A stretch of 17,014 nucleotides of DNA, taken from assembly GCA_900544295.1 (NCBI GenBank), contig UQUO01000039.1, forward strand, positions 1-17,014. Reading direction: 5' to 3'. The notes beneath the pieces are model-generated. The model had not been told where the DNA came from. It did no database searches and saw only the letters and a list, made by a program, of their open reading frames with translations. Shown here one piece after another: positions 1 to 7,949 of the stretch. The stretch's first letter is position 1. Every line of letters begins with the position of its first letter. The position numbers and the translations under genes are program-made. This DNA comes from an uncultured Eubacteriales bacterium (lineage in GTDB: Bacteria; Bacillota; Clostridia; Oscillospirales; Oscillospiraceae).

Positions 1-75
1 AAGGAAAGGGTCGTCGAGGACGCCGACCCCTACGGCGGGTGGGAAACGGGCCGTGCGCCACGTGATATACTGCGA
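1..75. repeat. Dispersed intergenic repeat, left copy (truncated by window edge)
   Basis: Bases 1-35 are identical to the reverse complement of 16721-16755. After a small indel the similarity continues: bases 43-62 match the reverse complement of 16693-16712 at 15 of 20 positions, and all five differences are transitions. It fades after about base 75. The unit contains the hairpin GGGTCG (8-13) / CGACCC (24-29). It lies downstream of the minus-strand TVP38-like gene and encodes nothing visible. The left boundary is outside the window. Confidence 0.8.
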
Positions 76-82
76 GATCATC

Positions 83-97
83 CCCCGCCGGGCGGGG
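83..97 (-). terminator. Weak hairpin after the TVP38-like gene
   Basis: CCCCGC (83-88) pairs with GCGGGG (92-97) over a 3-nt loop, immediately downstream of the minus-strand stop codon at 99-101. There is no T-run after it in the minus direction, so it may be a poor terminator or an RNA 3'-end stabiliser. Confidence 0.3.
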
Positions 98-98
98 C

Positions 99-815
99 TT
101 AGTCCTCGCCGGAGCGCTTTTCGTGTGCGCGGCAGATACGGCGGTAGATCAGCAGGCCGGCGCCGCTTATGAGCAGGGTGACGCCCAGGGCTATGGCGGC
201 AAAGACGTAGTTCTGTACGCCCAGGGCGCTGCCGCCTATGGTCGAGGTCACGATGGAGGGGATGCGCGCCACGGTGGTTATCCACAGCCAGGTCCAGGGG
301 CCCATGCCCGTCAGCGGGGCGAAATAGCTCAGCAGGTCCTTCGGGGTGCCGGGTATGAGCATCAGCAGGAACATGAGGGTGTTCCGTTTGTGCTCGCTGC
401 GCAGGAAGTGGAGGGATTCTATTTTTTCGCGCGAGAAAAATATCTCCACGGCACGCACGCCGAAGCGGCGGACAAAGAAGTAGATGATCATGCTGCCTGC
501 CGTGGTGCCGATAAGGCAGAGCAGCGTGCCCTCCACGGCGCCGAAGGCATAGCCCGCGCCGAACTCCATCGGCTCGCCAGGGATGACTGCGAAAAAGACC
601 TGCAGGATCTGCATGCCGAGAAAATACACCCGGCTCATCGCCCCGCCCGAGTCCACCCAGGCGCGGAAACGCTCCGGCTCGGAGACAAAGCGCAGCATGG
701 GCCGGCCGATGAACCAGGCTATGGCCAGGGTCAGCAGGACGAACACGGCTATGGAGGCCGCGGCTATATATTTTTTGGCCTTTTCCGAGAGTTCGGGCCG
801 CTCGTGACGGGACAT
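99..815 (-). CDS. TVP38/TMEM64 (DedA superfamily, VTT domain) membrane protein
   Basis: Predicted 238-residue inner-membrane protein of the TVP38/TMEM64 branch of the DedA (SNARE-associated/VTT) superfamily. DedA relatives are linked to membrane homeostasis and lipid-carrier flipping; the substrate of this branch is not known for certain. A first hydrophobic helix is at about 16-37. The VTT core spans about 65-200, with the re-entrant-loop signature IPGEPMEFGAGYAFG (78-92), the second hairpin PGTPKDLLSY (155-164) and RIPS (184-187). A last helix is at about 203-224, followed by a charged tail. I chose the ATG at 815 because AAGGAG lies 6 nt upstream; an in-frame ATG at 881 would add 22 residues that look unlike the family and has no better ribosome site. 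It is a single gene, divergent from the aminotransferase. Family assignment is firm; the transported substrate is unassigned. Confidence 0.9.
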   Translation of the reverse strand: MSRHERPELSEKAKKYIAAASIAVFVLLTLAIAWFIGRPMLRFVSEPERFRAWVDSGGAMSRVYFLGMQILQVFFAVIPGEPMEFGAGYAFGAVEGTLLCLIGTTAGSMIIYFFVRRFGVRAVEIFFSREKIESLHFLRSEHKRNTLMFLLMLIPGTPKDLLSYFAPLTGMGPWTWLWITTVARIPSIVTSTIGGSALGVQNYVFAAIALGVTLLISGAGLLIYRRICRAHEKRSGED

Positions 816-951
816 GGGCTTCTCCTTTGCTGAAAAAATATCAAAGGCGCAGGTACAGCTAATTTTGTTCATCTCCCGCAATAAACATAATGGCGGGAAA
901 TCAATATTTCATCTATTCGCCCGAAAATTTAGCGATGCAATGGAAAACAGC

Positions 952-980
952 TTGTAATTTCAGGGACATGGTGCTATCAT
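952..980 (+). promoter_or_regulatory. Putative sigma-A promoter of the aminotransferase gene
   Basis: TTGTAA (952-957), a 17-bp spacer and TATCAT (975-980) match the -35/-10 consensus at 4/6 and 5/6. The expected start near 987 would leave a 60-nt leader. The leader begins with the small inverted repeat ATTAT (988-992) / ATAAT (998-1002), a possible operator or hairpin. Confidence 0.5.
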
Positions 981-1046
981 CTTTTCTATTATCGCGAATA
1001 ATATCCACTCGCGAGAGAATAAAGATGCCAAGAGGAGGAACAAGAA

Positions 1047-2237
1047 ATGAAGCTCAGGATCTCTGACCGCATGTCCAAGCCCGACTTTCAGGGCGAATTC
1101 ACCTCGGCCATACTTAAGGCCGCCGCGTCTCCGGATGTCATATCCTTTGCCGGCGGGCTTCCGAACCCCGACTCCTTTCCTGTAAAGGAGATGGAGGCCG
1201 CGGTCACGAAGGTCCTTGAGCGGGACGGCGTACGCGCCCTGCAGTACAGCAACACCGAGGGCTACATGCCGCTGCGCAAGTTTATCTCCGACCGCTATAA
1301 GAAGCAGGGCGTGGATTTCGCGCCCGAAAACATCATCATCACGAACGGCTCCCAGCAGGCGCTGGACATGGTCGCCGCGACGCTCATTAACCCCGGCGAC
1401 GCCGTGGCCGTCGAGAAGCCCAGCTACCTCGCCGCGCTCCAGACCTTCCACCTCTACGGCCCGAAGATAGTCTCCGTCAGCCTGAATGAGGACGGCATCG
1501 ACTGCGACGAGCTGGAGAAGGTCCTCGCCGAGTACGACCCGAAGTTCATCTACGTCATCCCGAACTTCCAGAATCCCACCGGCCTCACCTACACCCAGGC
1601 CGTCCGCGAGCGCGCGGCCGCCATACTCAAGGCCGCCGGCACCCCCGTCATAGAGGATAACCCCTACGGCGAGCTGCGCTTCCACGGCGAAGGCGGCAGC
1701 AGCTTCGCCGCGCTCCTGGGCGAGCAGTGCGCCGCCATGGGCACCTTCTCCAAGATAGTCGCCCCCGGCATGCGCATCGGCTGGATAGCCTGCAAGCAGC
1801 CCGAGCTCTACGCCAAGCTGCTGGCCTTCAAGTCCACCATGGACCTGCACACCAATATCTTCGGCCAGATGGTCCTCGCCCAGTACCTGCTGGACAACGA
1901 CCTCGACGCCCAGATCGAGAAGATAAAGGATATGTACCGCGAGAAGGCCGAGAAGATGATGGCCTGCATGGCGGAGGATTTCCCCGCCGAGGTCAGCTAC
2001 ACGAAGCCCGAGGGCGGCATGTTCATCTGGGCCACCATGCCCGAGGGGCTCAAGGCCGTGGACGTCATGACCACCGCCGCCCAGAAGGGCGTGGCCGTCT
2101 GCCCCGGCGACCCCTTCTATGAGGAGGACCGCGACGTGCGCACCATGCGCATAAACTACTCCAACAGCTCCGACGAGGCCATCGAAAAGGGCATCAAGAT
2201 CCTTGGCGACACGATCAAGGAGCTCCTCGCGAAGTAA
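1047..2237 (+). CDS. PLP-dependent aminotransferase, class I/II (LysN/2-aminoadipate-type)
   Basis: A 396-residue fold-type I aminotransferase, expected to be a cytoplasmic homodimer that transfers amino groups between amino acids and 2-oxo acids. Key residues are present: N176 in NPTG (the asparagine that contacts PLP), D204 and Y207 (ring nitrogen and phenolic oxygen contacts), the Schiff-base lysine K236 in TFSKIVAPGMRIGW with R243, and R368 in TMRINYS for the substrate carboxylate. Overall layout (GGLPNPDSFP near 36-45, QYSNTEGYMPLR near 66-77) resembles the 2-aminoadipate/aromatic aminotransferases related to Thermus LysN and to the enzyme domain of MocR regulators, but no GntR DNA-binding domain is attached. 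AGGAGG lies 9 nt before the ATG. It is transcribed alone and ends at the terminator at 2259-2296. The substrate cannot be read from sequence; branched-chain, aromatic or aminoadipate are all possible. Confidence 0.93.
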   Translation: MKLRISDRMSKPDFQGEFTSAILKAAASPDVISFAGGLPNPDSFPVKEMEAAVTKVLERDGVRALQYSNTEGYMPLRKFISDRYKKQGVDFAPENIIITNGSQQALDMVAATLINPGDAVAVEKPSYLAALQTFHLYGPKIVSVSLNEDGIDCDELEKVLAEYDPKFIYVIPNFQNPTGLTYTQAVRERAAAILKAAGTPVIEDNPYGELRFHGEGGSSFAALLGEQCAAMGTFSKIVAPGMRIGWIACKQPELYAKLLAFKSTMDLHTNIFGQMVLAQYLLDNDLDAQIEKIKDMYREKAEKMMACMAEDFPAEVSYTKPEGGMFIWATMPEGLKAVDVMTTAAQKGVAVCPGDPFYEEDRDVRTMRINYSNSSDEAIEKGIKILGDTIKELLAK

Positions 2238-2258
2238 GCAGAATATAACACAAAAAGC

Positions 2259-2296
2259 CCGCCCGGGGAAGTGTTTTCCCCGGGCGGTGTTTTTTT
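2259..2296. terminator. Bidirectional rho-independent terminator
   Basis: A perfect 12-bp stem (2259-2270 with 2275-2286) closes a GTGT loop. A T-run follows on the plus strand (2290-2296) and an A-run precedes it (2252-2256), giving a T-run on the minus strand. It sits between the converging aminotransferase and S9 peptidase genes and can stop transcription both ways. The plus-side T-run overlaps the peptidase stop codon. Confidence 0.92.
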
Positions 2297-4283
2297 ATTT
2301 CAGGTGGCGCTCCATCCACTCGGTTATCTCGCGCAGGCGGCGGACACGGTTTTGAGGCCTGCCGGAGCGGGAGAGCTCGTGGTTTTCGCCCTTGAATATG
2401 CACATGCGCGACTCCACCCCGCGCTGCCTCAGGGCGTAGAACATCTGGATGCCCTCCGAGAGCGGGCAGCGGTAGTCCTCCTCCGAGTGGATGAACAGCG
2501 TCGGCGTCGTGACCCTGTCAGCAAAGGCGAGGGGGGACTGGCCCCAGATCTTCTCCAGGCCCGTCCAGGGCTCGCCGCCCACCTGGTCCTCGGCGAAATA
2601 CCAGCCTATGTCGGCGCTGTTGCGGAAGCTTACCCAGTTGGAGATGCTGCGCTGGCTGGCGGCGCACCTGAACCTGTCCGTGTGGCCTATGACCCAGTTC
2701 GTCATGAAGCCGCCGTAGCTGCCGCCCGTGACGCCGAGGCGCTCCGCGTCTATGAAATCGCAGCGCTTAAGCGCGGTGTCCACAAACTGCATGAGGTCCG
2801 CGAAGTCCTGCAGGCCGTACTGCCCGCGGATGTCCGCAAACTCGTCCCCGCCGCCGTCGCCGCCCGTGGGGTTGCAGAACAGCACCGCAAAGCCGCGCGA
2901 GGCCCACAGCTGCATCTCGTGGAAATAGCAGCTGCCGTAGACCGTCTTCGGCCCGCCGTGGATGTCCAGGATGGCGGGGTACTTTTTGCCAGGCTCGAAG
3001 CCCGCGGGCCTTATGACCCAGCCGGCTATCTCGCGGCCCTCGGAGTTTACGAAGTTCAGCGCCTCGGGCGCGGAGTATTCGTACTCTTCGCAGATGCCGG
3101 AGTTAAACTCCGTGAGGACGTTCTCGCTCCCGTCGGGGCCTATGTACATGAGCTCGACGCCCGAAGCCCCGCGCATGGCGCAGGCGGCGAAGCCCTCCCG
3201 CCAGAGGCAGGCGGAGCTTATGTTGAGCCCGTGGCCCGCGAGGGCGCGGGCCTTGCCGCTTTCCTCGTCCACGGCCAGCAGCTGGGTCTCGCCGCCCTGG
3301 GTGTCGAGGAAAAAGAGCTCGCCCGCGCGCTCGCGCGCATCGCCGCAGAAGCCGGAGTCGGCCTTCACGTCGCTGCCGACGCTGCTGCCGAAGCAGTGCG
3401 CGCCGTCGCCCAGGACAAGGCGCCAGGCCCCGCCCTCGCGCAGGAAGAGCTTCGGGTTCTCGTTGATGCCGTACTTGTCCATGGTGTTCACGAGGGCGGC
3501 GAGGCGGCCGCCTCCGAGGGGCAGGGACCAGTAGTGCTGCGCGCCCTCGCGCACCGTGACGTCCTCGATCTCAAGCGTGTCCGTGTCGAGCAGGCAGAGC
3601 CTGTCCTCGATGGGGGCGCTGCCCGTCCAGTCCGAGGCGGTGAAGCTGAGCTTTTTCCCGTCCGGCGAGAGGCCGCCGAGCGAAACGTCCGTATTTTCGC
3701 CCGTGAGGAAGCGGTGAGCGCCGTTTTCATATACGCCGAGGCGGCTGCGGCAGCCGTTCACGAAGCCGCGGCCGTTGAACCAGAAGGGCAGCTCGTCTAT
3801 GACCCGGCACTCGGCGCGGGATCTTTTGAGCGCCTCGGCGGCGGCCTTCGCGTCGCCCTGCGCCTGCGCAAGGGCGGCGTCCCAGTCGCGGGAGCAGTCG
3901 GCGGTGAAGAAAAAGCGGCCCTCGCCCGCAAAGCGCAGGGCGGTGACGGCGCAGTCCAGGCGGCAGAGCTCCCGAGCCTCGCCCCCGTCGTAGGGCAGGA
4001 GCTGGAGGACGGTGAGGGGCTCCCCGGCCTCGGCGCGCTCCTTGTCGCGCTTCTCGCGCAGTGCGGAAAAGACGACGCCCGCCTCGGTCAGCCAAAAGCC
4101 GTTCACGTCCCCGGAGGAGGTCAGGCGCTTTGCCGCGCCGCCCTTCCAGAGCCAGAGGTCGGAGAAATAGCGGTTCTCCTCCATGTCCGCGCGCTTCATG
4201 CAGAAATAGAGCTCCTCCCCGCGCGCGGCGGGGCTGTTCGGCATGAGGAAGCGGGAAAAATGCTCGTAATCCACCTTTTTCAA
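2295..4283 (-). CDS. S9 family serine peptidase (prolyl oligopeptidase/acylaminoacyl-peptidase type)
   Basis: A 662-residue alpha/beta-hydrolase peptidase. The N-terminal ~400 residues show degenerate WD/beta-propeller-like repeats (for example LSPDGKKLSFTAS near 205-217). The C-terminal catalytic domain is at about 410-662, with the oxyanion-region HGGP (442-445), nucleophile S522 in GGSYGG, acid D603 in HSEEDYRCP and base H635 in GENHELSRSG. No signal peptide is visible, so it is probably cytoplasmic and clears short peptides, as in other S9C-type enzymes. The start is TTG at 4283: it overlaps the VanZ stop as TTGA, with AAGGGG about 10 nt upstream, which suggests translational coupling. 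It is the last gene of the six-gene operon. Length and triad are intact; peptide preference (acyl-, dipeptidyl- or oligopeptidyl) is undetermined. Confidence 0.92.
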   Translation of the reverse strand: MKKVDYEHFSRFLMPNSPAARGEELYFCMKRADMEENRYFSDLWLWKGGAAKRLTSSGDVNGFWLTEAGVVFSALREKRDKERAEAGEPLTVLQLLPYDGGEARELCRLDCAVTALRFAGEGRFFFTADCSRDWDAALAQAQGDAKAAAEALKRSRAECRVIDELPFWFNGRGFVNGCRSRLGVYENGAHRFLTGENTDVSLGGLSPDGKKLSFTASDWTGSAPIEDRLCLLDTDTLEIEDVTVREGAQHYWSLPLGGGRLAALVNTMDKYGINENPKLFLREGGAWRLVLGDGAHCFGSSVGSDVKADSGFCGDARERAGELFFLDTQGGETQLLAVDEESGKARALAGHGLNISSACLWREGFAACAMRGASGVELMYIGPDGSENVLTEFNSGICEEYEYSAPEALNFVNSEGREIAGWVIRPAGFEPGKKYPAILDIHGGPKTVYGSCYFHEMQLWASRGFAVLFCNPTGGDGGGDEFADIRGQYGLQDFADLMQFVDTALKRCDFIDAERLGVTGGSYGGFMTNWVIGHTDRFRCAASQRSISNWVSFRNSADIGWYFAEDQVGGEPWTGLEKIWGQSPLAFADRVTTPTLFIHSEEDYRCPLSEGIQMFYALRQRGVESRMCIFKGENHELSRSGRPQNRVRRLREITEWMERHLK

Positions 4284-4774
4284 GTCTCTCTATCCCCTTT
4301 TTCAAGCAATTTGACGGCGAGCGCGCCGAGGGGGAAGCCCAGCGACGCGCCGCAGAGGTTCAAAATGAGGTCGTCCACGTCCGCGGAGCCTACCAGCAGC
4401 AGCGCCTGCGCCGCCTCTATCAGGACTATCGCAAGGGCGCAGACGAGAAGAAAGCGCCAATAGCGCCGCAGCTTCCCGAAAAGCAGCGGCAGAAAGACGC
4501 CCAGCGGCAGGAACATGACCACGTTGCCCGCGAGGTTCACAAAGGCGTGGCGCGCGAGATAGCCGTCCCGGGAGGCGAGCGTCGCGAGAAATTCCGAGAT
4601 GGTGTGGAAAGGCGTCAGGTTCACGCTCCAGCCGACCCACTTCCAGTATTCGCCGCTGAAGGACGCCAGGCTCAGCTGCTGCACAAAGCGGCCCCGGATG
4701 AAGAGCAGCCAGAGCATCACAAGACAGTAGAGCGCGAAAAACGCCAGGGCCGCGGCCCTTATGCCTCGCTTCAC
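4280..4774 (-). CDS. VanZ family membrane protein
   Basis: Predicted 164-residue polytopic protein of the VanZ family, known from low-level teicoplanin resistance in enterococcal Tn1546, though most homologues have no defined job. Family hallmarks visible are NLTPFHTI in the first loop, NLAGNVVMFLPLGVFLPLLF after it, IEAAQALLLVGSADVDDLILN and a glycine-rich last helix, giving four to five hydrophobic segments. I chose the GTG at 4774 because it overlaps the upstream phosphatase stop as GTGA, the same coupling pattern as at the downstream junction. A GTG at 4810 would add 12 residues and has AAGGG close upstream, so it remains possible. It is the fifth gene of the operon. Family assignment is firm; a glycopeptide role is inference only. 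Confidence 0.88.
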   Translation of the reverse strand: MKRGIRAAALAFFALYCLVMLWLLFIRGRFVQQLSLASFSGEYWKWVGWSVNLTPFHTISEFLATLASRDGYLARHAFVNLAGNVVMFLPLGVFLPLLFGKLRRYWRFLLVCALAIVLIEAAQALLLVGSADVDDLILNLCGASLGFPLGALAVKLLEKGDRET

Positions 4775-5352
4775 GGCCTGAGGCTCCGCTCCGGCCAGGG
4801 AGAGAGGCACTGGCCCTTCACGAGAAAGGCCCGCTCCGCGAGCCGGGCGAGCGGCGCGTCGGACAGGGAGTCGGAGTAGAACTCGGCTATGCCGAGCCCG
4901 GGGTACTCCTTCTCCAGGCGGCGCACCTTTTCCTCGCCGTGGTTGTTCTCGCCCAGGGTCCAGCCGCTGTGCCTGTCCACGCGCGAGGCGAGCAGCCGGA
5001 AGCCCAGGCGCTCCGCGACGGGGCGCAGCAGGAACTCCGGCGAGGCGGAGGAGACGATGTCGTCCTCCCTGCGGCGCGCGAGGTACCAGGCGTTTATGTC
5101 CCCCAGGTGCAGCTCCCAGAAGCGCGTGAGCTCGGCGTCTATGTCCGGCACGAGGGCCAGAAAGCGGTAAAAGACCTCCTTCGCACGGGTCTTGCTCGTG
5201 AGGCCGAGCGGCATGCCCGCCGCCCAGGGCAGGGCGCCCAGGGCAGGGAAGAGCACCCGGGGATAGCGCCTCAGGCAGTGGCGGAAGAAGGCCTCCGTGC
5301 TGTCGTAGGGCAGGATGGTCTTGTCGAAATCGTAGACGTTTACTTTTTCCAT
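4771..5352 (-). CDS. HAD-IB family phosphatase
   Basis: A 193-residue haloacid dehalogenase-superfamily hydrolase of subfamily IB, the group of phosphoserine phosphatase and related phosphomonoesterases. Motif I is DFDKT with nucleophile D8 and acid/base D10. The C1 helical cap follows at about 15-95. Motif II is in VSSAS (100-104), motif III lysine is K142 in GEEKVRR, and motif IV is SDSLSD with D161 and D165 binding Mg2+. It is soluble and cytoplasmic. GGAG lies 6 nt before the ATG, and the preceding gene stops 1 nt upstream, so translation is probably coupled. The 3' end overlaps the VanZ start as GTGA. The substrate is unknown; similar short proteins are often annotated only as HAD-IB hydrolases, and the operon context would fit a phosphorylated envelope precursor, but this is not shown. 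Confidence 0.9.
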   Translation of the reverse strand: MEKVNVYDFDKTILPYDSTEAFFRHCLRRYPRVLFPALGALPWAAGMPLGLTSKTRAKEVFYRFLALVPDIDAELTRFWELHLGDINAWYLARRREDDIVSSASPEFLLRPVAERLGFRLLASRVDRHSGWTLGENNHGEEKVRRLEKEYPGLGIAEFYSDSLSDAPLARLAERAFLVKGQCLSPWPERSLRP

Positions 5353-5353
5353 A

Positions 5354-6079
5354 TCAGGCTCCGAATATCCGGTAGTAGGTGACGGCGAAGGCCTCGCGGA
5401 TGAAGTAGTTGAGCATCAGCGTCGGCCAGCTGGTGTGTCCCGCGACGCCCCAGGCACGGACGCCGAGGTCCGCGGCCATGAGCTTGGCGCGGCAGAGGTG
5501 GTATTCGCTCGTGACGATGGCGACGTTGCCGTCCGGCTCTCCACCCGCGGCGCGGATGAGCTCGAAGGAATACTCAAGATTCTCCATCGTGGAGGTGGCC
5601 CTGTCCTCGACTATGATGCGCGAGGGGTCCACGCCCTTTGCTTCGAGCCAGATCTGCATGGCCTCGCCCTCCGTCATCGTCTCGCCCGGGCCCTGGCCGC
5701 CTGAGACCACGGCGACGCAGTCCGGGTGCGCCTCCAGCCAGGCCAGCGCGGCGTCCAGGCGGTTGCGCAGGGAGAGGGAGGGCACGTCCCCGTGCAGGCC
5801 CGCGCCCAGGACGACGATGTAGTCGCAGTCGGCCGGCGCGTCCGTGCGTGCGGCCTTCACTATGGGTATCTCGATTATGACGAAGACGACGACGCCTATG
5901 GCGAGCAGCGCCGTGACGACGATTTTGAGCACCCGCCCGGCAAAGCGGTAAAACACTATGAGCGCCGCGATGAGCGCGAGCAGCGCCGCAAAATAGGTGT
6001 GCCCCGTCGCGGCGAAGGCGAAGAGCCCCGCGGCGGCGAGCAGCAGTATGACGATGACGAGCCAGAGCTTATGTCTCAT
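5354..6079 (-). CDS. YdcF/SanA/ElyC family (DUF218) membrane-anchored protein
   Basis: A 241-residue protein with three hydrophobic helices in the first ~75 residues, followed by a DUF218 domain (about 83-230) that would face outside the membrane. Domain hallmarks are DYIVVLGAGLHGD, a serine/arginine-containing SLRNRLDAALAWL, VVSGGQGPGE with a downstream EGEAM, the EDRATSTMENLEYS segment and IVTSEYHLCRAK. Relatives in enterobacteria (SanA, ElyC) affect the envelope barrier, vancomycin sensitivity and lipid-carrier metabolism; the biochemical activity is unsettled. I chose the ATG at 6079 because GGAGG is 8 nt upstream and this start overlaps the ABC-F end by 11 nt. An alternative start at 6127 would add 16 residues deep inside the ABC-F gene without a good ribosome site. 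It is the third gene of the operon. Confidence 0.9.
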   Translation of the reverse strand: MRHKLWLVIVILLLAAAGLFAFAATGHTYFAALLALIAALIVFYRFAGRVLKIVVTALLAIGVVVFVIIEIPIVKAARTDAPADCDYIVVLGAGLHGDVPSLSLRNRLDAALAWLEAHPDCVAVVSGGQGPGETMTEGEAMQIWLEAKGVDPSRIIVEDRATSTMENLEYSFELIRAAGGEPDGNVAIVTSEYHLCRAKLMAADLGVRAWGVAGHTSWPTLMLNYFIREAFAVTYYRIFGA

Positions 6080-7949
6080 CCTGAAGTTCCTCCCATCTGG
6101 TATAGAGCGCGTCCAGCTCGGGGTCAAGGCGCGCCTTTTCGTCCTCCAGCTCCATTAGACGCTGATAGTCCGAGGCGTGTTCCCCCTCCTCACGCTCAAT
6201 TTCCTTCAGACGGGACTCGATTTTTTCGATCTCACGCTCGCAGCGGCGGGCCTCCTTCTCGCGCTCGGGCGTGCCTTTTTTGCGCTGGGGCTTCTTCTCA
6301 GGCTTCGGCGCGGCGGCCTTCGCCGCCTGGGCTATGGCCTCCTGGCGCGCGCGGTATTCGCGGAATTCGGCAAAAGTGCCGCGGAAGTCCGTGACCTCTC
6401 CGTTTTCAATGCTCCAGATGCGCGTCGCGAACTTCTCTATGAAATACCTGTCGTGCGAGACGAAGAGCAGGGCCTCGGAGTAATCCGAGAGCGCGTCCTC
6501 CATCCACTCGCGGGAGGCGAGGTCGAGATGGTTCGTCGGCTCGTCCAGGATGAGAAGGTTGAGGTCCCCGCGCATGAGCATGCACAGGCGCAGGCGGCTC
6601 TGCTCGCCGCCCGAGAGCGTGCCGACGGCCTTGAGCGCGTCCTCGCCCGAAAAGCCGAAGGCGCCGAGCGAGTCCCGCGCCTCCTGGGGCGAGCAGCGGC
6701 AGTCGTAGATGAGCGTGTCGAGCGCCGAACGCTCTGGCTCGGCGAACTTCACGTGCTGGGGCAGGTAGGCGAGCTTCACCGCCGGGCCACGGCGCACCCA
6801 GCCCGAGTCCGGCTCCTCCTCGCCCACGATGAGCTTCACGAGCGTCGTCTTGCCGCTGCCGTTTTCGCCTATGACGGCCACGCGCTCCCCGCCCGCGACC
6901 TCCAGCGAGAGGCCCGAAAAGAGCTCCCGCCCGTCAAAGCCCTTGGCGAGCCCGTCCATGGCCAGGACCTCGTCGCCCCGGAACTCCCGCTCCCTGAAGG
7001 CGGCGTGGAGCTTGCGCTCCGTCTTAGGCTTTTCGGTCTGGCTGAGCTTCTCTATGCGCTTTTCCATGGAGAAGGCCCGCTTGTGCAGCTTGTCGTTGCC
7101 CATGAAGGCCCAGAGGTGCAGCTTCGCCGCCGCGGCTTCCAGCTGGGCTATCTTGGCCTGGTCCTTCTCGTATTTCCTGAGCTTTTCCTCAAAGCGGCGC
7201 TGACGCTCCACGGTGTAGAAGCTGTAGTTGCCGGAGTAGAGCTCCGCGCGCCCCTCCGTTATCTCCACGCAGCGCTGGGCCACGACGTCGAGGAAATAGC
7301 GGTCGTGGCTTATGGCGAGCACGGTGCCGCGGAAGTGGAGGATGTAGTCCTCCAGCCACTCCGTGGCGCGCATGTCGAGGTGGTTCGTCGGCTCGTCCAG
7401 CAGGAGGATGTCCGTGTCCTCAAGGATGAGCCGCGCGAGGTTCACGCGGGTCTTTTCGCCGCCGGAGAGCAGGGCAAACTCCCGCTGCCTCAGCTCGGTA
7501 GGGATATCGAGGCCGTTGGCCACGCGGTTGCGCTCATGGTCCATGTCGTAGCCGCCCAGGCGGCGGAAGTCGTCCGATAGCCTGTCGTACTCCGCCAGGA
7601 GCGCGGGGCTGCTGTCCGAGGCCATGAGGCCCTCCAGCTCCCGCATCCTGCCGGCCATGGCGCGCAGGCGGCTGTGCGCCTCGCGCAGCACGTCCTCCGT
7701 CGTCCAGCCCGCGGGGTAGACGGGTATCTGGCTTATGAGGCCCACGCGGCGGCCCTTCCGCACCGAGGCCGTACCCTCGTCCGGCTCGATCTCGCCCGAG
7801 AGGATGCGGAAGAGCGTCGTCTTCCCGCAGCCGTTCGCGCCCAGGATGCCCACGCGCTCCCCGGCCGCGACCTCAAAGCTCAGGCCGTCCAGCACCGGGT
7901 GGCCGACCTCGAAGGATTTTTTCAGTTCATGCACGCTTATGTCTGTCAT
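6069..7949 (-). CDS. ABC-F family ATPase (Uup/YdiF-like)
   Basis: A 626-residue soluble protein with two ABC ATPase domains and no membrane segment, the ABC-F layout of ribosome-associated translation factors. Domain 1 has Walker A GANGCGKTT (37-45), LSGGEKTR (161-168) and LLLDEPTNHLD. Domain 2 has Walker A GENGSGKTT (361-369), LSGGEQSR (445-452) and LILDEPTNHLD. The DEPTNHLD form of Walker B is an ABC-F hallmark. The linker (about 240-325) is charged and helical, as in the P-site tRNA-interaction motif, and is not unusually long. The C-terminus (about 562-626) is a highly charged coiled coil preceded by a lysine/proline/alanine stretch, as in Uup. GGAG is 7 nt before the ATG; the first 23 nt overlap the YihY gene. 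Housekeeping Uup/YdiF-type function is more likely than antibiotic resistance, but some ABC-Fs protect ribosomes and that cannot be excluded. Confidence 0.95.
   Translation of the reverse strand: MTDISVHELKKSFEVGHPVLDGLSFEVAAGERVGILGANGCGKTTLFRILSGEIEPDEGTASVRKGRRVGLISQIPVYPAGWTTEDVLREAHSRLRAMAGRMRELEGLMASDSSPALLAEYDRLSDDFRRLGGYDMDHERNRVANGLDIPTELRQREFALLSGGEKTRVNLARLILEDTDILLLDEPTNHLDMRATEWLEDYILHFRGTVLAISHDRYFLDVVAQRCVEITEGRAELYSGNYSFYTVERQRRFEEKLRKYEKDQAKIAQLEAAAAKLHLWAFMGNDKLHKRAFSMEKRIEKLSQTEKPKTERKLHAAFREREFRGDEVLAMDGLAKGFDGRELFSGLSLEVAGGERVAVIGENGSGKTTLVKLIVGEEEPDSGWVRRGPAVKLAYLPQHVKFAEPERSALDTLIYDCRCSPQEARDSLGAFGFSGEDALKAVGTLSGGEQSRLRLCMLMRGDLNLLILDEPTNHLDLASREWMEDALSDYSEALLFVSHDRYFIEKFATRIWSIENGEVTDFRGTFAEFREYRARQEAIAQAAKAAAPKPEKKPQRKKGTPEREKEARRCEREIEKIESRLKEIEREEGEHASDYQRLMELEDEKARLDPELDALYTRWEELQDET

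Noticed and set aside
815..881. N-terminal extension of the TVP38-like protein from the ATG at 881
   Set aside because: The extra 22 residues have no family character, and the internal ATG at 815 has an AAGGAG at proper spacing.
2271..4463. 730-codon open frame on the plus strand opposite the S9 peptidase and VanZ genes
   Set aside because: It is a shadow frame of G+C-rich codons. The minus strand encodes complete peptidase and VanZ proteins with catalytic and family motifs, while this translation is low in complexity and shows no motifs.
6177..7580. 467-codon open frame on the plus strand opposite the ABC-F gene
   Set aside because: It is the antisense shadow of a complete ABC-F protein with two ATPase cores, with no start signal or motifs.
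6069..7949. Antibiotic-resistance ABC-F (Vga/Lsa/OptrA-type)
   Set aside because: The interdomain linker is not extended and the charged C-terminal coiled coil is Uup-like, so a housekeeping translation factor is the more economical reading.
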